Shown: positions 16,481-25,290 of the stretch, piece by piece
Numbering within the stretch: the stretch's first letter is position 1
Layout of the letters: each line of letters begins with the position of its first letter
Origin: Micromonospora sp. CB01531
Lineage (GTDB): Bacteria > Actinomycetota > Actinomycetes > Mycobacteriales > Micromonosporaceae
Length of the DNA stretch: 64,000 nucleotides
Direction of reading: 5' to 3'
NCBI RefSeq assembly: GCF_001905095.1
Contig: NZ_LWLS01000001.1
Coordinates: 172,581-236,580 of the forward strand
Program-made: the position numbers and the translations under genes
The notes under the pieces: model-generated
Seen by the model: the letters and a program-made list of their open reading frames with translations, nothing else
Databases searched by the model: none
What the model was told of the DNA's origin: nothing

Positions 16481-17740
16481 TCAGCTTGCCCCGGTGCGGT
16501 CCCGTCCACCCGGCCGCCGGGTCGGCAGCGCCGCCAGCAGCACCAGGCTGAGCAGCACGTACGCGTTACGCGCGACGAACTCGCCGAAGCTGTCGGTACG
16601 CGCCGGCGCAACCCCCCAGTCCAGGAAGGTGACCACCCCGTAGATGATCACGAAGGCGCCGCCGATCGCGAGGCTGAGCTGCCAGCGGCGCCGCCGGGCA
16701 CCCGCCACCGTGCCCCGGTCGGCGTCCAGCGCCGAGTCGACCAGCACCACCACCGCCGGGATGAACCAGTACAGGTGGTGCGTCCAGGTGATCGGGCTGA
16801 CCAGGCCGCCGACCAGGCCGGTCAGGGTGACCCCGACCAACGCGTCCCCGGCCCGGGCGGCGCGGGCGGCCCGCCACAGCCCGTACCCGGCGACCACGAT
16901 GACCAGCAGCAGCCAGGGCAGCTGAGCCGGCTTCTCCGGGGCGGTGATCCGGCTGAGCAGGCCGAACAGCGACTGGTTCCCGGTGTAGTCGGTGCGACCC
17001 ACCCGGTCGGTCGCCCACAGCTCGTGGGTCCAGAACCGCCACGAGTCGCTCGGCGCCACCGCCGCGGCCAGCAGGGTGGCCAGCGCCGCGGTCGCCGAGG
17101 CGACCACCGCCGCCCGCCAGCGCCGGGTGGCCAGCAGGTAGAGCACGAAGATGCCGGGAAAGAGCTTGAGCGCCGCCGCCAACCCCACACCCACCCCGGC
17201 CCAGGACCGCCCCCCGGGTACGGCGAAGAGCAGGTCGGCCAGGATCAGCACCACCAGCAGCATGTTGATCTGCCCGAAGGTGAGCGTCTCCCGGGTGCTC
17301 TCCACCGCGAACACCAGCAGCACGGCCACCGTGAGGGTGAACAGCCGGGGCAGGTCGTGCCGCTTGATGACCGGGACCACCAGCCAGCGGGTCGTCACCA
17401 CCACGCCCAGCACGGTCAGCACCGTGAAGATGGTCACGGTGGCGCCGAGCGGTAACAGCGCGAACGGCCGCAGCAGCAGCGCGGCGAACGGAGGGTAGGT
17501 GAAGTAGAGCGCCCCCTGCACCCGGTCCGGCTGGACGTAGTCGTAGAGCGGGTGGCCGGCCGCCCACCAGTCCATCGCCCGCATGTAGATCTTCAGGTCG
17601 AAGAAGTCGTGGACCGTGCCGGGCAGGTAGAGCGCCGGCAGCACCGCCGCGAGCGCCACCACCGTGACGAGCCGACGGGCCGTACGGCCGCCCGGATCGT
17701 CCTCGGTGACGGCGGGTGGTGCGACAGGTTCGGCTGGCAC
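16481..17740 (-). CDS. GT87-type polyprenyl-phosphate-mannose mannosyltransferase
   Basis: This 419-residue multi-span membrane protein is of the GT87/DUF2029 group (PimE-like alpha-1,2-mannosyltransferases acting outside the membrane with a lipid-linked sugar). It has about ten helices. The first loop holds the acidic segment HDFFDLKIYMRAMDWWAAGHPLYDY, and YFTYPPFAALLLRP follows, both hallmarks of the family; the Asp there is the presumed catalytic base. NMLLVVLILADLLF, GLAAALKLFPGIFVLYLL, GNQSLFGLLSR and SPITWTHHLYWFIPA are also typical. ATG 17740 starts the chain. The product could act on phosphatidylinositol mannosides, lipoglycans or a wall polysaccharide. Confidence 0.88.
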   Translation of the reverse strand: MPAEPVAPPAVTEDDPGGRTARRLVTVVALAAVLPALYLPGTVHDFFDLKIYMRAMDWWAAGHPLYDYVQPDRVQGALYFTYPPFAALLLRPFALLPLGATVTIFTVLTVLGVVVTTRWLVVPVIKRHDLPRLFTLTVAVLLVFAVESTRETLTFGQINMLLVVLILADLLFAVPGGRSWAGVGVGLAAALKLFPGIFVLYLLATRRWRAAVVASATAALATLLAAAVAPSDSWRFWTHELWATDRVGRTDYTGNQSLFGLLSRITAPEKPAQLPWLLLVIVVAGYGLWRAARAARAGDALVGVTLTGLVGGLVSPITWTHHLYWFIPAVVVLVDSALDADRGTVAGARRRRWQLSLAIGGAFVIIYGVVTFLDWGVAPARTDSFGEFVARNAYVLLSLVLLAALPTRRPGGRDRTGAS

Positions 17741-17814
17741 GGGGCAAACCCTACTGGTCCACCTCTGCCATGGTGCCGAGGCGCGGGCGGATCGGTGGCG
17801 CGTAGTCTGATCCG

Positions 17815-18405
17815 GTGGCTGATCTTCTCGTCTGGATCGACTGTGAGATGACCGGGTTGGACCTCGGCCGGGACGCGCTGATCGAGGTCGCCGCGCTCGT
17901 CACCGACCGCGACCTGAACGTGCTGGGGGAGGGCGTGGACGTGGTCATCCACGCCGACGACGCGGCGCTGGACGGGATGCCGGAGATCGTGCAGACCATG
18001 CACGCCAAGTCCGGGCTCACCGAGGCCGCCCGCCGCTCCACGGTCACCCTCGCCGAGGCCGAGGACATGGTGCTCGACTACATCACCACGTACGTCAAGG
18101 ACTCCGGCAGCGCGCCGCTGTGCGGCAACTCGATCGCCACCGACCGCGGGTTCATCGCCCGGGACATGCCCCGCCTCGACGCGCACCTGCACTACCGGAT
18201 GATCGACGTCTCCTCGATCAAGGAGCTCTGCCGGCGCTGGTACCCACGGGTGTACTTCGGCCAGCCGCAGAAGGGGCTGGCCCACCGGGCCCTGGCGGAC
18301 ATCCGGGAGAGCATCCGGGAGCTGGAGTACTACCGGCGGACCATCTTCGTCCCGCTGCCCGGCCCGGACGTGGAGAGCGCCAAGGCGATCGCCGCCCAGC
18401 TCTGA
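17815..18405 (+). CDS. orn: Oligoribonuclease
   Basis: This 196-residue 3'-5' exonuclease degrades 2-5 nt RNAs and pGpG to mononucleotides. It is a DEDDh enzyme: exo I is [11 protein letters not shown], exo II is [19 protein letters not shown], and exo III is [18 protein letters not shown] with the catalytic His and Asp. The length and the start [13 protein letters not shown] match actinobacterial Orn. GTG 17815 lies 6 nt after TAGTCT (17803-17808), suggesting a leaderless transcript. The gene may also clear pGpG made by the c-di-GMP phosphodiesterase encoded at 56100. Confidence 0.97.
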   Translation: MADLLVWIDCEMTGLDLGRDALIEVAALVTDRDLNVLGEGVDVVIHADDAALDGMPEIVQTMHAKSGLTEAARRSTVTLAEAEDMVLDYITTYVKDSGSAPLCGNSIATDRGFIARDMPRLDAHLHYRMIDVSSIKELCRRWYPRVYFGQPQKGLAHRALADIRESIRELEYYRRTIFVPLPGPDVESAKAIAAQL

Positions 18406-18507
18406 GCCTCCGCCCGGCGGCCGGCCGGAACCCGGTGGACGGGGACGGCAGGGGTGTGGCTATTATTAGTCCGCGCCCCGCCCGGCTCGACCGGCGCGGA
18501 GAGCATG

Positions 18508-18580
18508 GTGGCTGTAGCTCAGTTGGCAGAGCACCGGGTTGTGGTCCCGGTTGTCGTGGGTTCAATTCCCATCAGTCACC
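18508..18580 (+). tRNA. tRNA-His (GTG anticodon)
   Basis: The acceptor GTGGCTG pairs with CAGTCAC (one G-T). The anticodon stem CCGGG/CCCGG encloses TTGTGGT with anticodon GTG. The extra 5' G (18507) opposite C73 is the His identity element. CCA is encoded at 18581-18583. Confidence 0.96.
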
Positions 18581-18607
18581 CCAGCAAGTGGATCAGATCC
18601 ACCTGAC

Positions 18608-18637
18608 CTCAGGCCCCCTCTGACGAGGGGGCCTGAG
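18608..18637 (+). terminator. Terminator of tRNA-His
   Basis: CTCAGGCCCCCTC (18608-18620) pairs perfectly with GAGGGGGCCTGAG (18625-18637) around a 4-nt loop. TCGTCTT follows. Confidence 0.85.
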
Positions 18638-18756
18638 TCGTCTTGGGGACGTAGTAGGGAGATTGTGGGCCGGTCCCCGAGCCCGAGGGCGAATCGCCCG
18701 TGCCGAAACAAACTCCCATCCCGGGACGGCGGTACGGGGTGCTCTCCATCCTGTCT

Positions 18757-18817
18757 CTTTGTCTTTTTCTTTGCGACAAAGCCAGGCTGGGGCTACGGTT
18801 GTCTCATTCAAAAAGAC
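18757..18817 (+). promoter_or_regulatory. AT-rich promoter with inverted repeats upstream of fic
   Basis: TTGCGA (18771-18776), 17 bp, TACGGT (18794-18799) makes a plausible sigma-70-type promoter. CTTTGTC (18757-18763) and GACAAAG (18775-18781) form a dyad over the -35, and GTCTTTTT (18761-18768) matches AAAAAGAC (18810-18817) inverted around the start point. The stretch is far richer in A and T than its surroundings. The layout suggests a repressor site; the regulator is unknown. Confidence 0.5.
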
Positions 18818-18829
18818 ACAAGGACAAGC

Positions 18830-20059
18830 ATGTCGATCTACGAGACACCCGAGCTGACCGACAAAGATCGGTCTGTCCTGTCCGAGATATACGAGATGCG
18901 AACGAGCCTGGCAGACGTCCTCCGCACTCCTCGCCGTTGGACCGGCGGGCTGCGTAGGACGATGCTCGCCCGGGCCATCCTCGGCTCGAACAGCATTGAG
19001 GGGTATGTCGTCGCCGAGGACGATGCCGTTGCGGCGCTTGAGGACGAGGAGCCGCTGAGCGCGGACCAGCGAACCTTCGCGGAGATCCGCGGCTACCGGC
19101 AAGCGCTGGGCTACGTCCTGCAGTGCGCCGGCGATCCCCACTTCCGCTACGACACCTCAATCATCCGCAGCATGCACTACATGATGCTGTCGCACGACCT
19201 TTCGAAGAGCCCGGGGCAGTACCGCCAGGGGCCGATCTACGTGCACGACGAGCGAACTGACCGGCGCGTGTATGAGGGTGCGGACCTGACCGAGGTGCCG
19301 CTACTCATGGAGGTGTTGGCAGAGCGTCTGCGCTCCGACGGGTCTGTCGATCCGCTGGTGAGAGCAGCGATGGCGCATCTGAACCTGGTGATGATCCATC
19401 CGTTCCGGGACGGCAACGGGCGCATGGCTCGCGCTCTCCAGACGTTGGTGCTGTCCCGGGACGCGATCGTCGAGCCGGCGTTCTCCAGCATCGAGGAGTG
19501 GCTCGGGAGCAACACCGAGGACTACTACCGGGTGTTGGCGATCACCGGCAAAGGAAGCTGGAACCCGCAGGAGTCCGCCCAGCTATGGGTGTCATTCAAT
19601 CTCCGCGCCCACCACATGCAGGCGCAAACTGTGGCCCGGCGATTCCAGGAGGCATCCGCGATCTGGGCGGAGCTTGACGCCCTGGTCGCCGCTGACAAGC
19701 TTCCGGACAGGGTTACGGGTCTGCTCTATGAGGCCGTCCTCGGATACCGGGTCCGGCGTCCCCTCTACGTGAAACTCGCCGAGGTCGAGGATCGAACCGC
19801 CACCCGTGATCTTGTCCGTCTCGTAGATCATGGTCTGCTCGAGGCGCGCGGCGAGAGGCGTGGCCGTCACTACGTCGCCGGTGCCGCCCTTGACCAGGTC
19901 CGGCGGCGGATCCGCGAGCAGCGCCGGCCTATCGAGGATCCCTACCTGGGGATGCCGGTGGTTCTTGCCACCGAAGCGGCAGCTCTCACCGGGACGGCAC
20001 GCCCGGACGGCAGATGGAGTGCGGCGGCGGCCAGGGGCAACTCACCTCCGCATGCCTAG
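18830..20059 (+). CDS. Fic family AMP transferase with N-terminal inhibitory motif
   Basis: This 409-residue protein would transfer AMP (or a related group) from a nucleotide to a protein hydroxyl. The Fic core motif HPFRDGNGRMAR is complete, with catalytic His at about residue 190, in the order HPFxxGNGRxxR. An inhibitory helix motif S-NSI-EG at residues 53-58 fits (S/T)xxxE(G/N), so the enzyme is a self-inhibited class II Fic protein. The C-terminal 110 residues look like a winged helix (LYVKLAEVEDRTATRDLVRLVDHGLLE), as in many stand-alone Fic regulators. ATG 18830 follows AAGGA (18820-18824). It directly follows tRNA-His and no antitoxin gene is adjacent. Confidence 0.92.
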   Translation: MSIYETPELTDKDRSVLSEIYEMRTSLADVLRTPRRWTGGLRRTMLARAILGSNSIEGYVVAEDDAVAALEDEEPLSADQRTFAEIRGYRQALGYVLQCAGDPHFRYDTSIIRSMHYMMLSHDLSKSPGQYRQGPIYVHDERTDRRVYEGADLTEVPLLMEVLAERLRSDGSVDPLVRAAMAHLNLVMIHPFRDGNGRMARALQTLVLSRDAIVEPAFSSIEEWLGSNTEDYYRVLAITGKGSWNPQESAQLWVSFNLRAHHMQAQTVARRFQEASAIWAELDALVAADKLPDRVTGLLYEAVLGYRVRRPLYVKLAEVEDRTATRDLVRLVDHGLLEARGERRGRHYVAGAALDQVRRRIREQRRPIEDPYLGMPVVLATEAAALTGTARPDGRWSAAAARGNSPPHA

Positions 20060-20145
20060 CCCTCATCTCCGGGGCGCCTCCGTCATGCCGGCCGGGGACG
20101 CGCCGGAACCCCCTCCGCTGGGAAGGGGCTCCGGGTACGCGTTGG

Positions 20146-21444
20146 TCAGGCGTTCGGCGTGGCGCTCGGGTCCGCGCTCGGGCTGGTGTCGTCACCCGGC
20201 TGCGCCGGCGGCTCGTACGGCAGGGCGCTGCCCTTGACGTACTCGTCCCAGCTCATGTTCCAGTCGGTCCAGCCGTTGCCGTTCTGGAGCTTGCGCTCGG
20301 TGCCCTTCACCGTGATCGGATCGCCGATCCGGGTGTTGGCGAAGAGCCAGGCGCCCTCCTTCATCGAGACGTTCACGCAGCCGTGCGAGACGTTGACCCG
20401 GCCCTGCACCCCCTCGGACCAGGGCGCGGCGTGGATGAACTCGCCGCCCCAGGTGAGCCGCTGGGCGAAGTCGATGTCGGTGCGGTAGCCCTCCTCCGGA
20501 CCCAGCTCCTCGCGGGTGTCGAAGACCGTCTTGCGGAGCTTCTCGATCACCACCATGGTGCCGCTGGACGACGGGGTGGTCTTCTTGCCGAGACTCACCG
20601 GGATCGTCCGGATCACCTTGCCGTCCTTGGTGACCGTCATCCGCTTGGTGCGGTTCTCGACGGTCATGACGAACGACGGGCCGATCTTGATGTCGACGGT
20701 CAGGTCGGCTCGGCCGTACCAGCCGTCGCCGAGCGGGAGGCCGCCCGCCTGCACCCGGTACGACACCGTGCTGTTGGCCCGCCAGAACGTCTTCGGCCGG
20801 TAGCGCACCTCGGTGGGGCTCGCCCAGTGCCAGATGCCCTCCTGGGCCGGCTTCGCGGTGACCGTCATCCGGCGTTGCACGTCGTCCCGGTAGTCCTGCG
20901 GGATGGCCCGGCTGAACCTGACGATCAGCGGCATGCCCACGCCGACGACCTGGTTGTCGGCGAGGAAACTGCTGACCCGGACCTGCTTGCCCGGCTTGGC
21001 CATGGTGGTGAAGGTGCTGGTCGCCGTCGCCGGCTTGCCGTCGTCGCCGGTCGCGGTCACCGTCGCGGTGTACGTCTCGCCGTACTTCAGGGCACCGGCG
21101 GGGAGCCAGCTCTTCCCGTCCTCCGCGAGCGAGCCCTCGACGACCGTGCCGGCGGAGTCCTTGAGCTCGACGGCGGTCTCATTCGCCTCCTTCGTGGTGA
21201 AGGTGATGGCGGTCGAGGCGGGCACGTCCTTGGCGTCGGCCACGGGCTCGCTGATGGTGGCGGCCGCCTTCGGGCCCTCCTCCCCGCCATGCCAGCTCGA
21301 CGGCTTGTCGCCGCCGCCACCGCCGCCGGTGCAGGCGGAGGTCAGCGCCATCGCGGCGGCGAGCACCGCGGCCGCGAACATCCGGCGCCCAGTGCCGCGC
21401 CGGGCGGTGCCGCGCCGGATCAACTCATCCTGGCTAGCTCGCAT
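20146..21444 (-). CDS. L,D-transpeptidase lipoprotein (YkuD), copy 1
   Basis: This 432-residue protein is an exported L,D-transpeptidase that forms 3-3 crosslinks in peptidoglycan. It has a signal peptide ending LTSAC (a lipobox-like site), a glycine-rich linker, two Ig-like domains (about 60-150 and 150-260, with YTATVTATGDDGKPATATSTFTTMAKP) and a YkuD domain. The active site is HAAPWSEGVQGRVNVSHGCVNVS, with catalytic Cys in SHGCVN. A short Pro/Ser tail follows. This is the LdtMt2-type layout of actinobacteria. The frame is open to 21504; ATG 21444 (MRASQDEL) places the signal normally. It is paralogous to the next gene. Confidence 0.93.
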   Translation of the reverse strand: MRASQDELIRRGTARRGTGRRMFAAAVLAAAMALTSACTGGGGGGDKPSSWHGGEEGPKAAATISEPVADAKDVPASTAITFTTKEANETAVELKDSAGTVVEGSLAEDGKSWLPAGALKYGETYTATVTATGDDGKPATATSTFTTMAKPGKQVRVSSFLADNQVVGVGMPLIVRFSRAIPQDYRDDVQRRMTVTAKPAQEGIWHWASPTEVRYRPKTFWRANSTVSYRVQAGGLPLGDGWYGRADLTVDIKIGPSFVMTVENRTKRMTVTKDGKVIRTIPVSLGKKTTPSSSGTMVVIEKLRKTVFDTREELGPEEGYRTDIDFAQRLTWGGEFIHAAPWSEGVQGRVNVSHGCVNVSMKEGAWLFANTRIGDPITVKGTERKLQNGNGWTDWNMSWDEYVKGSALPYEPPAQPGDDTSPSADPSATPNA

Positions 21445-21663
21445 GGTTCCCCCACAGTCGTCATCCCCGGTCCCATCGTCCTCTACAGACGCGCGGGTAC
21501 CCATACCCGTTGCCGGAAGTGAACCGAAACACGCCGGGCGCGACGTAACGATTCTGGTATGTTACGGCGCTTCATGAACCGGGCTCGTCTCTGCCTCGGT
21601 CCGGCGCCGCCCGACGGCCGCCGGCGGTGGCCCGGCGGGTGCCACCGCGCCGCCGCCGATCAA

Positions 21664-22929
21664 TCAGAAGGCCGGTCCCGCACCCCCGTCGGGCACCGGC
21701 AGCGCGCTGCCCGCGACGAACTGCGACCAGTTCATGCTCCACGCCGTCCAGCCGTTGCCCGGCGCCAGCTTCCGCTCGGTGCCCCGGACGGTGATCGGGT
21801 CGCCGACCAGGGTCTGGCCGAACAGCCACCGTCCGCTCGCCATCGAGACGTTCACGCAGCCGTGCGACACGTTCTGCCGCCCCTGCACGCCCTCGGACCA
21901 GGGCGCGGCGTGGATGTACTCGCCACCCCAGGTGATCCGCTGAGCGAAGTCGATCTTCGTGACGTACCGGTTCTGCGGGTCCGGGTCGTCCCGGGTGTCG
22001 AAGACCGTCGACTCCTTCTTCTCCATCACCACCATGGTGCCGCTGGAGGAGGGGGTGCTCTTCTTGCCGAGGCTCACCGGCAGGGTGCGGACCAGGGCGC
22101 CGTTCTCGTACACGCTCATCTTCTTGGTCGCGTTGTCGACCTTCATCTCGAAGGCGCGCCCGATCTTCGCGGTCGCGCTCCGGTCGACGTTGCCGTAGCG
22201 GCCGTTGCTCAGCGGGATCCCGGCCAGCGCCAGCCGTACGGTGATCGTGGTGCCCGGCTTCCAGTACTCCGGCGCCCGGTAGTACGCCTGCGTGCCGTTG
22301 TCGACCCAGTGCCACGCGCCCGGCTGCGGCGGATCGGTCTGCACGAACATCCGCTTCTGCACCGCGGCCCGGTCCTTCTTCGGGATGCCCGGCGAGAACT
22401 CGGCGACCACCGGCATCGCCACGCCGTACGTCTTGCCGCTGAACAGGTAGAGCCCGGAGCCGATCATCGACTTCGGCTTGGCCATCGTGGTGAAGGTGCT
22501 GGTGCCCTGGTGGGTCTGGCCGTCGGTGCCGGTGCCGGTGACCGTGGCGGTGTACCGGGTGGCGTACTTCAGCGGGGCGGAGGGCACCCAGGAAGAGCCG
22601 TCGCGCCGCAGCCGGCCCGCCACGGTGGTGCCGTTCGCCGCGGTGAGCACGACCTCCGACACCTTCCCGCCGCCGGGAACGGTCGCGCTGATCTCGGTGC
22701 TGACCGGGCGCTTGTCCGACCCGTCGGTCGGGTTCACCTTCAACGGTGCCGCAGCTGTGCCCGCCGGTTCGCTGGTCGGGCTGCCCGCTACGGCGCCCGG
22801 TACGACCTGCTGCTGGCTGGCAGCCCCGGATGCCGGCTTCTTCTCGTCGCCCCCGCAGCCGGTCAATGCCAGCGACGCCGTGAGAACCAGAGCGCCCAGC
22901 ATCGCCCCGGCCCGCCCGAACCTGCCCAT
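21664..22929 (-). CDS. L,D-transpeptidase lipoprotein (YkuD), copy 2
   Basis: This 421-residue paralogue of the preceding gene keeps the same architecture: signal with lipobox LALTGC, linker, two Ig-like domains (YTATVTGTGTDGQTHQGTSTFTTMAKP), and the YkuD catalytic domain with HAAPWSEGVQGRQNVSHGCVNVS. The shared SLGKKSTPSSSGTMVVMEK core shows a tandem duplication with clear divergence elsewhere. ATG 22929 has GAGGTGGGG just upstream. The 219-bp gap between the two genes has no terminator I can identify, so co-transcription is possible. Two copies may differ in timing or in the substrate stem. Confidence 0.93.
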   Translation of the reverse strand: MGRFGRAGAMLGALVLTASLALTGCGGDEKKPASGAASQQQVVPGAVAGSPTSEPAGTAAAPLKVNPTDGSDKRPVSTEISATVPGGGKVSEVVLTAANGTTVAGRLRRDGSSWVPSAPLKYATRYTATVTGTGTDGQTHQGTSTFTTMAKPKSMIGSGLYLFSGKTYGVAMPVVAEFSPGIPKKDRAAVQKRMFVQTDPPQPGAWHWVDNGTQAYYRAPEYWKPGTTITVRLALAGIPLSNGRYGNVDRSATAKIGRAFEMKVDNATKKMSVYENGALVRTLPVSLGKKSTPSSSGTMVVMEKKESTVFDTRDDPDPQNRYVTKIDFAQRITWGGEYIHAAPWSEGVQGRQNVSHGCVNVSMASGRWLFGQTLVGDPITVRGTERKLAPGNGWTAWSMNWSQFVAGSALPVPDGGAGPAF

Positions 22930-23098
22930 CCCCACCTCTGTTCTCGCGTGCCTGGCGCACATCGTGCCGTATCGCTGCCTTGGCGTTGGGCCCCTTGCGC
23001 CTGCGGGTGGGAGATTTTGTACGGTCTTGCCCGTTAAGCTCGACCGAAGGGGGGAGCCGGGGATCGGATTGGAACCCGGGTCGGGGGCCGTGCTAGTG

Positions 23099-23196
23099 TT
23101 CTCCCCGTTGCCAGCGAGCGCCGCTAGCTCAACTGGCAGAGCAGCGGACTCTTAATCCGCGGGTTCGGGGTTCGAGTCCCTGGCGGCGCACCAGCA
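23099..23196 (+). repeat. 98-bp direct repeat, left copy (tRNA-Lys plus flank)
   Basis: Bases 23099-23196 recur without a mismatch at 25012-25109, offset 1913 bp. Each copy covers 19 bp of leader, the whole tRNA-Lys and CCAGCA. The segment between them holds the multicopper oxidase. Upstream of the repeats the sequences are only loosely similar. Confidence 0.93.
23118..23190 (+). tRNA. tRNA-Lys (CTT anticodon), copy 1
   Basis: The acceptor GCGCCGC pairs with GCGGCGC. The anticodon loop CTCTTAA carries CTT, and the T arm has GGTTCGAGTCC. CCA is encoded at 23191-23193. It is identical to the copy at 25031. Confidence 0.97.
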
Positions 23197-23201
23197 CTCA
23201 T

Positions 23202-23234
23202 CTGGGCATTCATCCTTAACGGATGGGTGCCCAG
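23202..23234 (+). terminator. Terminator after tRNA-Lys copy 1
   Basis: CTGGGCATTCATCC (23202-23215) pairs with GGATGGGTGCCCAG (23221-23234), a 14-bp stem with one or two wobble or mismatched pairs, loop TTAAC. It also lies just beyond the convergent oxidase gene. Confidence 0.75.
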
Positions 23235-23266
23235 ACGTCATTTCGGGGACGTGAAGGTTTCGGCCG

Positions 23267-24849
23267 TCACAACTCCGGAGAGGGCAGGTCACGGCAGGGG
23301 GCGGCCTTGACCGGGTCATCGCCCCCGCCGGGACGCCCCACCCGGAACTGGGCCATCATGTCGTGATCCTCGTGCACCAGGTTGTGGCAGTGGATCATGT
23401 ACTTGCCCTGGTGCGGCCCGAACCTTGCGATGACCCGTACCGTCTCGTTCTCGCCCACGTACACGGTGTCCTTGGGACCGAGCTCGTAGTCGAACGGCGG
23501 CTTGCCGTTGCGGTCCAGGATCTTGAAGTCGATCAGATGGACGTGCACCGGGTGGAACCAGCCGCGCGAGGTGTTGACGAACTCCCAGATCTCGGTGTCG
23601 TTCAGGCCCGGGTCCGCCCACACGTACTCGTACCCGGAGTCCGCCGCGTCGTGCCAGGTCTTGCCGTTGATCGCCCACTGGCCGTCGGCCCGCATGAACT
23701 CGAACCGGCGGGTCCTCAGGTTCGGCGTCTCGACCAGGTCCATCGCCGGCGGCTTCGGGTTGAGCAGGTCCGGGATCGCGTTGCCGCGCAGATCGGTCGC
23801 ATCGCCGACCACGTCGAAGGCCATCACGTTCCGGGTGCCGTCGTAGTCGACGGCGTTCTGCACCCCGAGGTTCTCCAGGACGATCCGCTGACCAGTGCGG
23901 TACGTGGCGAAGTCGATGACGACCTCGTACCGCTCGGCCATGCTCTGCCGGAACGTCGTGGTCCGCTGAGGGAACTGCCTCAGGCCGCCGTCCGTGCCGA
24001 TGATCCAGAACGGGTCACCGGTGCTGAGCCGGAAGGCGTACCCGCGGGACAGCGAGGCGTTCAAGAAACGGAAGCGGTACTTGCGCCGCTCCACCTTCAT
24101 CACGGGCCAGGGCCTGCCGTTGACCAGGATCACGTCGCCGTAGAGCCCGGAGTGGCTGTGGTCGTCGTAGATCATGTTGCCGCGTTCGTCGAACATCGCG
24201 TCCTGGATGATCAGCGGCACGTCGTAGTCGCCGTGCGGGATCGGCAGGCTCTGCTCCAACTCGTCGGTCATGATGTACATCGCCGCGAGGCCCATGTAGG
24301 CGTTCTCCGCGGTGTGGTGGAGGCCGTGGTCGTGGTACCACAGCGTCCGAGCATCCTGGTGGTTCGGGTAGTGGTAGTCCTTCCACTGGCCCGGCCCGGT
24401 GACGTCGTTGGCGTATCCGTCGTACTGCGGAAACGAGCCCGAGCCGTGCAGGTGGGTCGACGTCATCACCTGGTAGCCGAGCGTCGGGTGCCGGCCGGGC
24501 AGGTTGTTGATCTGGCGGACCACCGCGGGCCGCCCGCGCCGCACCTTATCGTCGGGCCGGCCGGGATCCCGTTGTAGGCCCAGAGGTCGCTCTTGTACCC
24601 GGGCAGGACCTCCACCTGGGTGGCCTGCTGCTTGATCTCGTAGAAGTCGTAGCCGTCGTCGGCGGCCCGCCAGACCGGCCTCACCACCGGCGGCGACGCG
24701 AACGGAACGGTGAAGGGCGCGGGCAGCCTGCTCTCCGCGATGCGGCTCACGCCGTTGGCTGCCGTGGCGCCGCGTTCGAACGGCAACGTCGCCGCGGCGG
24801 TCCCCAGGACGCCGAGCTTGAGCATGTCCCGGCGGCTCAGCATGGCCAT
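23267..24849 (-). pseudogene. Multicopper oxidase (CotA/bilirubin-oxidase-like), frameshifted
   Basis: The N-terminal 101 residues (from ATG 24849, with the Tat-like signal SRRDMLKLGVLG) read through GIPAGPTI in one frame. From about 24546 the protein continues in another frame as KVRRGRPAVVRQINNLPG, consistent with one lost A in AAAGG. All copper motifs are otherwise intact: HLHGSG, WYHDHGLHHTAENAYMGL, HPVHVHLIDFKIL and HCHNLVHEDHDMM (type 1, 2 and 3 sites with axial Met). A functional enzyme would oxidise phenols, bilirubin or Cu(I)/Mn(II) outside the cell. GGAAGGA is the ribosome site. A single indel and otherwise perfect conservation leave sequencing error as an open alternative. Confidence 0.82.
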
Positions 24850-25011
24850 GACATCGTCCTTCCCCAGCGTCGGTCGCCTGACCCGCACGCGCCGGCCGGG
24901 ACCAGCATAGGAACGCCGCAAGGTCGGTTTCCTGGCTTTGCACCCACGGGTGATCCGCCCGTAGCGGGTGCGGGTACTCCCGCCGGTTCCGGTCGCGGGG
25001 CGTGTTACCGT

Positions 25012-25109
25012 TTCTCCCCGTTGCCAGCGAGCGCCGCTAGCTCAACTGGCAGAGCAGCGGACTCTTAATCCGCGGGTTCGGGGTTCGAGTCCCTGGCGGC
25101 GCACCAGCA
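25012..25109 (+). repeat. 98-bp direct repeat, right copy
   Basis: Identical to 23099-23196; see that entry. Together the repeats bracket a 1.8-kb segment with the multicopper oxidase, as expected of a tandem duplication or of an insertion that duplicated its tRNA target. Confidence 0.93.
25031..25103 (+). tRNA. tRNA-Lys (CTT anticodon), copy 2
   Basis: Same sequence as the gene at 23118-23190, with CTT anticodon and encoded CCA (25104-25106). It has its own strong terminator downstream. Confidence 0.97.
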
Positions 25110-25115
25110 GTAACA

Positions 25116-25152
25116 CAGTCAGGCCCGGTCCACCGTGGACCGGGCCTGACTG
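25116..25152 (+). terminator. Rho-independent terminator after tRNA-Lys copy 2
   Basis: CAGTCAGGCCCGGTCCAC (25116-25133) and GTGGACCGGGCCTGACTG (25135-25152) are exact inverted copies, followed by CTTTTCTC. It is the clearest terminator in the window. Confidence 0.92.
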
Positions 25153-25240
25153 CTTTTCTCCGCCCCACGGGTCCGACGGCGGGCCAGGCGACGGTTGGAG
25201 TGGCGGGACCCGCAGGACTGCGAGATCCTGCGCTCGCACT

Positions 25241-25290
25241 CGTCAACCAGTGGTTGACGTTGGCCATGCGTCAACTTATGGTTGACGCAT
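25241..25290 (+). promoter_or_regulatory. Two operators and leaderless promoter of the HTH/Clp-N gene
   Basis: Operator 1 is CGTCAACCA-G-TGGTTGACG (25241-25259). Operator 2 is ATGCGTCAAC-N5-GTTGACGCAT (25266-25290) and includes the start codon at 25289. Both share GTCAAC/GTTGAC arms, with centres 28 bp apart. A promoter TTGACG (25254-25259), 17 bp, TATGGT (25277-25282) overlaps both, and its predicted start point falls on the ATG, so the mRNA would be leaderless. Binding of the encoded HTH protein would shut off its own gene. Confidence 0.72.

Noticed and set aside
18508-18640. Integration site at tRNA-His with a repeated 3' end
   Set aside because: No second copy of the tRNA-His 3' end was seen in the following 2 kb and no integrase is present.
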